64,000 bases of DNA from Amylostereum areolatum (lineage: Eukaryota; Basidiomycota; Agaricomycetes; Russulales; Stereaceae), in contig SAXG01000014.1 in assembly GCA_012932865.1 (NCBI GenBank), forward strand, positions 270,740 through 334,739, written 5' to 3'. How positions within the stretch are numbered: the first letter of the stretch is position 1; the number at the start of each line of letters is the position of its first letter. Shown in pieces: positions 11,576-20,739 of the stretch. The translations under genes were made by a program, and so were the position numbers. The notes beneath the pieces were generated by a model. The model ran no database searches, had not been told where the DNA came from, and saw nothing but the letters and a program-made list of their open reading frames with translations.

Positions 11576-12780
11576 CGACCATCATCAAGAACATCATTCT
11601 TCGGTATATCAAGAGCAAGGCTGACTGGTGGACGTCGTAAGTTGCTATCTTGTTTCCATGTTTATCTCGTCGCTGATGTGTTTGTGCTCAGGGTTGGTCA
11701 CTGTGCCCGAGAACGTATCCGCCGTGGTTTGCAGCGCGCGAGCGAATTGACTGGTCCCTCCAAATGCCCAACAGCTCCCTTCTTCAGTACCGCGTTTCGG
11801 CTACGGAGACCCGTTACCTAAGACCCGTCACTCAATTTGTCTGTACTCTCGCTATGTTGACCGCCTCCGCAGGTAAGCTCCTCCTGCACACCGACTTATC
11901 ATGTTTATCTTATGTTTGGCCTATCATGATAGAGTTGGCGAGGCCATCTGCAATACTCATGGGTACCGCTGGTCGCCTTGCTTATCAAACTGCAATTGAA
12001 GTGTGAGTCTTTGCTTGTACTGTTATGGCATTCATTTAGCTTACTGCGTCTAAATCTGAAGAGACTATTCGCAACTACCATGCTCTGTCTGATCCTACTG
12101 GATGGTCTGCATTAGGGGCATCCCAACCGGCCGCGAGGATGGCGTTCTTGATTAGACCAACGTCATCAAGAAGGACGAGTACAGCCTCCTTGACAAGATC
12201 AGTGCTCGCAAGACTCATTTCGTGAACTTTCAGGAGAGTACCGACTCCATTTCTTATCACATTGTGCCACGAGAAAGGGTGCGTGCCTCTTCCTCCCAAG
12301 GTTTCTCCATCTCACCCCAGCGCAGATAGCGGCCTCCACGGACACCCAAGACCACGAATGCCTTGGGCTTCTGAAAAAATCGCCGGAATGAAGGTCCATC
12401 ATCAGCGTCGCGTTGAACCCGTCCGCATCATGGAAGAAAACGAGGCCAAAACAAGACCGTCGAATTGGTCGAATGCATCGGATACACGGCCCAGCAAATA
12501 GAAGATGAAAGGGAGAGCCTGAGGAATAACGGTCTGCTTTGTCGCGAGTACGTGTTCCGAACAGCGGGGATGAAGGACATCGCTGGTCGAGGTCGAAGAC
12601 GAGTGCAAGACCGTAGTCTGTGGCACAAATCAGCCACGTGAGCGGCTTGGTGGTCGCGAGCAACAAATTTGTGTACTTATCTACGTTCTTTTTTTGCTCC
12701 TGTCCTCACTCACCCTCTACCGCAGCCACTTAAAAGAAAGATCTTGGACATGATTTTCTCCATAGCCGCCAGCACCCACC
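11576..12780. other. Spacer with decayed coding-like sequence, no recognised gene
   Basis: Short open stretches joined by plausible GT-AG introns (for example around 11637-11695 and 11870-11930) suggest an old gene on the plus strand, but the frame breaks repeatedly and I recognise no family. The left part directly abuts the LTR of chromovirus copy A. A plus-strand T-rich, CT-rich stretch (12680-12725) could be a promoter for the next ORF. Confidence 0.3.
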
Positions 12781-13789
12781 ATGGCGCATAGTCAGGGCAC
12801 ACAGACCTCATTTGCGCGCAAAAGGGGCTCAAACTTCGCGCTGACAATCCCCGCGCTGCTGAAGACTGTACCAAGGGCAGGTGTCCCCGGATTCGAGAGC
12901 GAGCTCGAAAGAATCGAGGTGAAGGAGGGCGAGCTCATGATGTGACATCCAGTGGACCCAGGAGGCTGAGCTGTGGTGAACCCATGATGGAGCAAAGGGT
13001 CCTCTCTCATCTCAACGCCAAACATGGGCGTACGCATCGGTTCCATACGCGGGCGGAGTGCGACCAAGTTACTTGCGCATAGAGATAACCTTGATCTAGC
13101 CCCCCCGGCCTGCACAAACGCGCATGTAAAGACGGTGCGCGCCGAGCTTCGGACGGTGGAGCAGTCTCTAGTCCAGGTAGACACCAAGCTGGAACGGCTG
13201 TGGGACCGTGCCGAGGACAGGAGAACATGGGTCAAAACGATTGGGGAGCAGGTGGCCCAGCTTGGCAAAGGGAAGGTGATATGGACGGAGCAGAGTAGGG
13301 AACTGTGGTGGGAGGACGCGAGGCGGATGCACCATGTCACCATGTCTCGGACTAGTCGACCTCGGCCAAACCATGACTGTCGGGGTTGATGTCTCTAAGG
13401 TGCATAATGTGTCCACCCTAGGGTTGCGATGCTCCCCTTCTCGCTCAGGATGCAATGTTCAGCAAAACATGCGCATGCCGTGATCTCCCCGTCGTCTCCG
13501 CGTACGTGTACAAGGCGTCAACGTGATTCCACTCGACAGCGGCAAGATCGACCGCGAGGGTTTGGATGTTCAATCCGAGGTGGAGAGAAGCAGCGCGAGA
13601 TCAAAGAGTCTATGCTCAAGCTCGACCGGCGAACCACCCAGCTTTTGGATCGCATTCAAGTACCATGCTCGTGCAGCACGGGACAGCGTCGGTGATGACG
13701 AGGCGGGGTTCATGCAGAAGAAAGAGCGCATGAAGGCGGGGGTCATGCAGTTGCAGGAGGACGTCATCGACCTGGACTCGAGCTCTTGA
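12781..13789 (+). pseudogene. Possible broken gene for a small helical protein, unknown
   Basis: An ATG in a good context (ccaccATGG, 12781) opens a 54-codon frame ending at about 12945. A second open stretch (13024-13389) encodes a charged, heptad-like, probably coiled-coil segment, and a third (13523-13789) ends in an acidic tail. These look like exons or fragments of one gene, but I could not connect them convincingly. No family is recognised. It may be an intact multi-exon gene or a remnant left between the two retroelements. Confidence 0.3.
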
Positions 13790-14827
13790 CATACAGGACC
13801 AGCGCAAAGACGAGGCCATCGGCGACTCAGGCGGCGTACTTTCAAGCAGATTGTGAGCAATTTCGAAGAGGGTTTCGAGAGGCTCGTTCATGCCGGGAAA
13901 GGGATCATCCAACGACGTGTTGACCAAGTCCTACCAAGTTCGTACGGGTTTTGATGGAGTCATCGCACCGGTGTTTGTTCATCGATGTAACGTATCATGT
14001 AGTAGAATGCAAACGAAACTCCCAAAATGAAGGACTCGACAAGCACGTATGAGGCCTGAGGCCTGAGGCCTGAAGGTCCCGCACGGATCTATAGGTTGGT
14101 GATCAGTTTGCCTGTAGGTCGAGTAAACCGATTTAACGAGCGACGATAAGCTCGTGCCAGAAGGTGCTACAGATTCTCAATTGAAGTACATGCACGCCGT
14201 ATACTCCCTGTTTTGATTTACTGTCGCTTCCTAGGTCAAATCGTAATACCCAGTGATGACAGAATTATATATTCAATACACAAGACACAGATCACGAGGC
14301 AAGATATCCGATAGGCTACCATGCGTGCTTGCTCGTAGTGAGAGACGAACGCCTCGTGGACGAGCTCGTGTGGACAAGCTTCTCCCACGACAATTCACAC
14401 TACGCGGCCTCGATGCGTAGATTTTCGGATGAGCTGAGGAGGGCACGAGGGTAGGCGGACGTGAGCGCATCGAGGGCCGTCGGCTCGCTCTAGTCGACAG
14501 TCAGCTCTACTGGAGGCATCCACAGATGGAGGTACGCACTTCGAGCCAAAGAACTATCTATCTGTCAGTCCCCGGCTCTTCGCTGGGAGAGGGGATCGCC
14601 TTGCGCCCGAATGAATCGAGGATGAGATGTGATCCCAAAGAAGGAAACGAGCGGCAGTGAGGGACCGGATTCGAGGGCTTATTGCGTGTTTTGCGGTGGA
14701 GGAAGCTGGAGGACGGCCTCAGAAAGATGAAGGGGGCGGTTACGCCGAGATGGAGGATACACGGAGAGTCAAGTCCTTGGAATGGTGGAGAGAATCGGCC
14801 AAAACTTCGACAAGACCGAAGGCGGTA
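13790..14827. other. Intergenic stretch, nothing supported
   Basis: No reliable gene. A small tandem repeat, three units of gaggcct, lies near 14050. Open frames here are short and overlap on both strands. Confidence 0.4.
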
Positions 14828-15285
14828 TGTCATGAACGGTCTATAATTTTCTTTTTACTTTACATCGGTTACACGCTTTAGGACTTATCGACTTCTCACC
14901 GGTCCGGCTCCACCTTGGCCCGGACCCGGCTCATCTATATCCCGCCCGGACCCATGTGACTTATCTCGGTCCGGGTCTGACTCCTTTCTCTTGACTCATG
15001 CTGTACGATACTGACTCATGCTGTGCTCTTTTACATACGACTGCTTACTTATACTTGGTCTGCTTACTGATCGCCGTGTATTGGTTGCTTACCTAAGTCT
15101 CTCTCCTCTTGTGTATATAAGGCTCGCTCTCGCTGTACATATTCCTTATCTCAAGCTAGTCAATTCTACTGACTTTGCTTGCTTTCCCTCGTCTGTCGCC
15201 GTGTCTGATCGGCTCCCCTCTGTCGTCCTCATCTTCTAGTCAGCTGTGTCGTAACTTGGTGCCGTCGCACTAGTCGTTGCTGACA
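14828..15285 (+). repeat. Solo LTR of the same chromovirus family, TSD CGGTA
   Basis: 458 bp starting TGTCATGAACGG and ending TTGCTGACA, matching the LTRs of the two full elements. It is flanked by a perfect 5-bp direct repeat CGGTA (14823-14827 and 15286-15290), the hallmark of integration followed by LTR-LTR recombination that removed the body. It contains the same TATATAAG promoter element (about 15115). Confidence 0.95.
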
Positions 15286-16540
15286 CGGTAGGTCCGAAGA
15301 CATGCGCACAAGAGGAGGATCCGAAGACGCGCTCGCAGGTGGATCTGCACTGTCCGAAGACAAACCTGAAGGAGAACGCATCATACAAGGCGGTATGGGA
15401 GTGTGGTTCGAAGACTCGTTCATACTATCATCTTGACGGAGACGACAGCGAGGGCAGTCAATCGCAGTCACGAGTTGAACGTTGAACGCCTAACAAGGAG
15501 TCAGATGGATTTCGCACGAGATATGCAGGACAGAACTAACAGGCAACCGAGGGTCTGTCTTGGGGAATAAACCTCTGTGTGGAAACAAAAGAGTCGCACA
15601 TAAAACCCTGCGAAGGTGCTAACGAAGACGTGGAGGCCACTGCAATACGGACAGTCAAAAGAACCAGCAGAAGTGAATGCATACCGAGAATACCATCGCC
15701 GCGAGCAGAGACGTAGGGACTCTGTCTCAAAGGAGACGAGGATCCGGGTGATCTTCCACGTTTACAAGGGCAGGATGAGGGATGCGCAATAGACATTATG
15801 GTTGAAAGACGAAATGCGTGCGTCCGATGTCGAGAGTTAAGATGAAAACAAAACAAAGAACACGTGATCACAAGCGGCGAGGCGGCCCGGGGTTGATTTT
15901 CACATTTCTGACGCCCCCAACAAGACCTGGTTCTTCGAGACCAGGAACATCGGCCCTCTCACCGACAAGTCCCACCCGGTCCTCGTTCTCTTGCCATCAC
16001 AACTTATCACGACAATCAGATCAAATGTTACGCATCCCAGCTTCAACAACTACCCAGCTTCAATGACATGACTCGGGATCAACCAGGTTTCGATCTTCAA
16101 TCACGGTCGACAACGATTCATCTATCGACTAGGACGTCGGTCACTCCGGATCCTACCCTCAATGCTTCAAGCTTCATGTGCGGGCGACAAGAGCTATACG
16201 CTCTGGTGGCGAGTATCGCCCTGCTCAAATTCTACCCCTTCAGATATGCTCATTTTATCGTCTAGCAGCTCTATCCTATCGTCGTCTTCGGAACGCATAC
16301 TACCGACATGTTTCCGTTCTTACGGGACTGTCACTCAAGGCCGACTCGGTACTCTACGGGACATGTGCGCGTGCATCCGATGTCAAGGTGGGTCTATCTC
16401 TTCCTCTACTCTCGATCTCGTGGTTGATCCCTGCGCATTCACAATCCAAGCCACCTCTTCACGACTGCGACACTCTCTTTGTCTGCCGGGTGACCAATTG
16501 GGCTTATCTACCAAGTCTACCAAGTGTCGCCAGCTCCCGC
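15286..16540. other. Spacer between solo LTR and interrupted host gene
   Basis: No gene can be supported. Four imperfect copies of tccgaagac occur in 15293-15415, within a short acidic open stretch on the plus strand. Overlapping open frames at 16160-16605 have no recognisable product. Confidence 0.35.
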
Positions 16541-16914
16541 TGTCACGCCCAAATACTGTATTTGGGCATAACAGGTTAAAAACCAGAGAGCCAAGAGCCC
16601 GTTAGCAGAACTAAGATGAGACCAAGGAAAGGAAAGTTAGAGGCAGCACCCTATGGAAGACCAGAGGAGAGGAGTAGAACGGCAAAAAGACAATAAGCTA
16701 CAGCTGAGACGGAGTAGGCCGGCCATCAAAGTAGAGCACACTGGACAAAGGAGGGGCCGGGAAAGAAGGAAAGCCGATGATCAGCGGCACCAAAGAAGCA
16801 TGAAGGAAGGGCTAGACAATGTCGATCGGGAAGATTGGTCCAGCCGCATATAAAAATGCGGCAGAACGAAAAAGACGTCTTGGCTCTTTGCTTTGCTTTC
16901 TGCACCAACATACC
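16541..16914 (+). promoter_or_regulatory. 5' region of the interrupted host gene: hairpin and TATA box
   Basis: A perfect inverted repeat, CCCAAATA-ctg-TATTTGGG, lies at about 16548-16566. The sequence becomes purine-rich, then a TATA box (CATATAAAAA, about 16847-16856) lies about 60 bp before the ATG at 16915, followed by a pyrimidine-rich leader. The start TGTCACGCCC at 16541 resembles a retroelement LTR start, but no partner was found. Confidence 0.45.
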
Positions 16915-17869
16915 ATGGATAACGCCTCTCCCCCCGTCGACTGCCTCAACGCGTTCAGCCATGCCATGGAGCCCAGTGATGCACAACTCGCTGATGGTGC
17001 ACATCTTGCCCAGTCTCATCCTCCCTCTCCCACCCTGGCTACACCTCCCTCAAGCGACCCCGACCCCTATGCACCGGTGCGTGTCCTTGATGCCTGCATA
17101 CGCCTGAACAACTCACCCCCTAGCGATATAATCTATAACCCTATTATTACCCTGCGGCTAGCTCGTCGCCCCAACGCTACCCCTTCCATGCCACAGTATA
17201 GCCTGCACGATGCCAGAGCGCCCATTTGTGCCGAGACAATTGCCAAGTTGGTCAAGGACAACACCTCCCACCCACACTGGTTGGCGGCCAACGGAATACT
17301 GAACCAAGGGTGGGCCCCTGACCCGTTCAAAGGCCCCTCAGAGGTAAATGGAGTATGGATTGTTGAAGGGAAGGCGCAACAGGTCGGCCCCTCAATGCTG
17401 GTGGAGGCGGCAACGGAGACAGGATACCGCTATTACGCAACGGTGGGCGAGTGTTTAGGGAGTGACGGTCAGAGCGCCATCTATGTGGGACGGGTACGCA
17501 ACCATGCCTACGCCCGTACGTCATCCCTCCCCTTGTGCCAAACTCGTGCTGACCCGCGAACAGCGATGATAGTTTTTATTATCTGCAACATTAACTGGGC
17601 CCTCCTGCTTAGCCCAAACATCCCCACCTCTCACTCTATCGCAGCAGACTGGTATTGGGTGTTCAACCTCCGCCTCGGCACCCTCATCTCCCCTCCCTCT
17701 CTTGTCGCCAAGAACATCGCTCGCATCGTGGACACCCACCTTCCTGCCATGCTGCATCATGTGGTAGGGGACGAAGGTTACTCACTTTTTGTATTCCCTG
17801 AGTGGGGAAACCTGAAGCCCACGCCGACGGAGGAGCCCTGGGCGCCGCTTAGCGACGTAATGGAGTACC

Positions 17870-18327
17870 TGTCATGAACGGTCTATAATTTTCTTTTTCC
17901 TTTACATCGGTTACACGCTTTAGGACTTATTGGCTTATCACCGGCCCGGCTCCACTTCGGCCCGGACCCGGTTCATCTATATCCCACCCGGGCCCACGTG
18001 ACTCATCTCGGCCCGGGTCTGACTCCTTTCCCCTGACTCATGCTGTACAATACTGACTCGTGCTGTGCTCTTTTACATACGACTGCTTACTTATACTAGG
18101 TCTGCTTACTGATCGCCGTGTATCGGTTGCTTACCTAAGTCTCTCTCCTCTTGTGTATATAAGGCTCGCTCTCGCTGTACATATCCCTTATCTCGAGCTA
18201 GTCAATTCTACCCACTTTGCTTGCTTTCCCTCGTCTGTCGCCGTGTCTGATCGGCTCCCCTCTGTCATCCTCATCTTCTAGTCAGCTGTGTCGTAACTTG
18301 GTGCTGTCGCACTAGTCGTTGCTGACA
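17870..18327 (+). repeat. 5' LTR of chromovirus copy B
   Basis: 458 bp, TGTCA...TGACA. It carries a TATA box TATATAA at 18156-18162. About 34 nt downstream lies ATCTCGAGCT (18190-18199), the predicted start of the transcript (R region). Confidence 0.95.
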
Positions 18328-18329
18328 TA

Positions 18330-18339
18330 AGCTCGAGAT
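18330..18339 (+). other. Primer-binding site, self-primer type
   Basis: AGCTCGAGAT, two bases after the 5' LTR, is the exact reverse complement of ATCTCGAGCT at 18190-18199 near the predicted RNA 5' end. It does not look like a tRNA 3'-end complement (no TGG start). This matches the self-priming scheme known for Tf1-type elements, in which the RNA 5' end folds back as primer. The same pair is present in copy A (PBS 11105-11114). Confidence 0.65.
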
Positions 18340-18798
18340 CTGTTTACTCTTGCACCACCCTACGACCGTCCCTACGTACTGTAGCGTAGTAGTAGTAGTA
18401 CCCGTCTGGTACTGACCTTGTTCTTCCCCCGTGCTGCCCTAGACCGTTGCCCCCAGAGTACGCGACTCGTTACCCTGACATTGTGGTCGTGCGCACGTAT
18501 ACCGGTGCCGGCTTGACGTTTCCTCGAAATGTTACACCTACTCGAGACTCTCCAATACCAGGAGTTGAAAGCTCAGAGGTGACAGTAGAAGGTGCACCCT
18601 TGGTGTAGGAAACGAGTAAAAGCGGCGAAAGGAAAGCGGTTTAGGAAGTCTTTGGGCTCGTGTCCCCTAGATGAAGAGACAGCCAACAGGTCGAGAAGAC
18701 TGAGGCAGACCGTCTTGCGATCTCATAACAGAATCACCTTCCCTCGACAAAATCTTCCCTTGCCGCACAGAGTAACCATTTCGACTGGGGGCTCGTGC

Positions 18799-19176
18799 AT
18801 GGAAGATTGGCGCTCGCAAGTACAAGAATTCATCCCCATCAGCCACGACGCTATCATCTCCCTCATCAACGAATCTAAAGACCCTTGGGCCTGGCACAAT
18901 TGGAAGGTCGCCCTCGGTGTAGAAGAACTTGAAGACTCCGTCGTAGACATCCACTTCTATCGCCTCAAAATAAGCGAACAAGGAAACGGAAACCTCTACG
19001 TCTACTCCTGCCCATACGTCACCTACCGCTACAAACTCGAGCAACCCCCAAAGTCCTTCTACGCGCCCAACGAGAAAATACCAGTGGACACTCGACACAC
19101 CCACCGCCTCCTTACACCAGGCAACACCCCCAGCCCCACACCAGAGCCAGAGGTCATCGACCTCACCCACCTATAA
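18799..19176 (+). CDS. Upstream ORF (ORF0) of chromovirus copy B
   Basis: 125 codons from the first ATG to a TAA at 19174-19176; the frame is also open upstream to about 18592. The protein is mixed helical and aromatic with no domain I know. It ends in a Pro/Glu-rich tail with one VIDLT motif, a SUMO-interacting-motif-like core. It is in the same frame as Gag. The 102 codons between the TAA and the Gag ATG (19177-19482) are open, begin with an acidic Ser/Asp run, and have the same C-rich third positions. It could be a separate small protein or the N-terminal part of a Gag made by stop-codon readthrough. Most chromoviruses lack such an ORF. Confidence 0.6.
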   Translation: MEDWRSQVQEFIPISHDAIISLINESKDPWAWHNWKVALGVEELEDSVVDIHFYRLKISEQGNGNLYVYSCPYVTYRYKLEQPPKSFYAPNEKIPVDTRHTHRLLTPGNTPSPTPEPEVIDLTHL

Positions 19177-19482
19177 ACAATTCCCTCGTTCGGACTCAAC
19201 GGCTCCGACTCCAGTTCTGACTCCGACACCGACGTCGAGGACGAAAACTGCTACATATATCCCCTCCCCCTAGGCTTCACTAAACAAGGAAACGACTTCT
19301 TTGTCCAACTCGGAGACACCACTGTCGAAGTCGCCTTTGTAGCAACCCAAACAAGTGGCATCAGTTGGTACTTCGCCAACGAAAGCCAAGACGACCTCAC
19401 TGAAGCCGACTTCAACCTCATCGCCGCCTCTGCCCTACCACCTGTTACCAACGAAGACTTCTCTGACCTCGACGAACCAGTC

Positions 19483-20739
19483 ATGGCTGCCCAATGGATC
19501 CGCACCGACCCCCAACCCCCTCTCCCCGCCGAGCTTGCCAACTGCACCGAAATTGGGGGAACATGGAACATTGTCATCGGCCAAACTGGCTCACCCATCC
19601 AACACATGAATAACGGCACCGACGATGCATGGCTCATGGAAGTAAATGGCCAATGGGTCGCCATCCCTGCCGTGCTTGTTGCCGCCCTCAACCTGCCACC
19701 CCCCACCGTCAACGTCACAGCCCCCCCCATCACCGTCAACCCCCCTGCGGTCACTGTTAGTGCCCCAGCCGCCGCCGCTGCCAGACCCCCCCGAAAGAAA
19801 GTCCACGCGAAAACTCCTGAAGGCTTCTCTGGGAAACGAGAGGACTTCAACGACTGGATGCGGTCATGCGAGGAGTACATGCGAGCCGCCGAGGATGACC
19901 TCGTGACGGACAAGGACAAAGTACTCTTCATCCTTACCTATATGACAGGGGAGGCAGCACGCACCTGGAAGGCCGAGTACGAAGATGCGCACCTAGCCAA
20001 TGGAGCCATGGTCGCCTGGGTGGACTTCCACAAGGCACTTAAAGGCGCATTCACCGACGTCAATGAGCAGCACCGTGCCGCGGTCGAACTGGACGGGTTC
20101 AAACAGACGAAGGGTACCACCGCCCATGAATACTTTGCCAGGTTTGAACAACTGGCAAGGAAGGCTGGGTACTCCACGGCGCAGGACCCCATCCACCTCA
20201 TGCAGCTGCTTAAGCACAACATCTACTACCGGACCATCGACTCCATCTATGACAGCGGTCACGTCCCTCAGAAATATGAGGACCTCAAGAAGCGCATCAT
20301 TCTGATTGATGGACTGCGACAGGAGCGGGAGGACCTGAAAACGCAACGCAGCGGCCCCGCACAGAACCAAAAACCCAAAGGACAAGGGTCGTCCAATGGG
20401 CAGCAAGGGGGACAGGTCCCATGGCGCCGCGACGGAACCGGCACGGTACACGGTGGCAAAGGACAGCCAATGGACGTCAACCGTGTCGACATTAAGGGCC
20501 GATGCTTCCGCTGCGGACAGAATGGCCACCAGGTGCGGGACTGCAGGGTGGACGTGAAGAACATCCGAGACATGTGGGGGAGGGACCGGTACACGGAACC
20601 ACCAAAGCGGGAGGCTCGAGCACAGACGTTCGAGACGCCCACCGCCTGGGCTAGGAGCCTGTCGGCCGAAGATCGGAAAAGCGTGATGGACGCGCTTCAA
20701 GCTCAGCCGAAGGTGGAGGAGAAGAAGGAGGGTTTTTGA
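19483..20739 (+). CDS. gag: Gag (capsid/nucleocapsid) of chromovirus copy B
   Basis: 418 aa, the structural protein that forms the retrotransposon particle and binds its RNA. The order is: N-terminal region, a Pro/Ala-rich linker (about residues 80-105), the retrotransposon Gag core (about 105-270, with the WKAEYEDA and FDG/QTK-type helices typical of Ty3/gypsy Gag), a basic Gln/Gly linker, and a single CCHC zinc knuckle CFRCGQNGHQVRDC at about residues 341-354. The ATG at 19483 (gtcATGG) is the first in this frame, though the frame is open 102 codons upstream. It ends at TGA 20737-20739 directly after a frameshift heptamer. Confidence 0.92.
   Translation: MAAQWIRTDPQPPLPAELANCTEIGGTWNIVIGQTGSPIQHMNNGTDDAWLMEVNGQWVAIPAVLVAALNLPPPTVNVTAPPITVNPPAVTVSAPAAAAARPPRKKVHAKTPEGFSGKREDFNDWMRSCEEYMRAAEDDLVTDKDKVLFILTYMTGEAARTWKAEYEDAHLANGAMVAWVDFHKALKGAFTDVNEQHRAAVELDGFKQTKGTTAHEYFARFEQLARKAGYSTAQDPIHLMQLLKHNIYYRTIDSIYDSGHVPQKYEDLKKRIILIDGLRQEREDLKTQRSGPAQNQKPKGQGSSNGQQGGQVPWRRDGTGTVHGGKGQPMDVNRVDIKGRCFRCGQNGHQVRDCRVDVKNIRDMWGRDRYTEPPKREARAQTFETPTAWARSLSAEDRKSVMDALQAQPKVEEKKEGF
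20730..20736 (+). other. Predicted -1 ribosomal frameshift site GGGTTTT
   Basis: In the Gag frame the codons are GAG GGT TTT TGA, so G GGT TTT fits X XXY YYZ exactly and the stop follows at once. Slipping back one base gives GGG TTT TTG and enters the Pol frame, which is open from TTG at 20736 for 1391 codons. The same heptamer is kept in copy A. The next Pol-frame ATG is at 20751. Confidence 0.7.
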
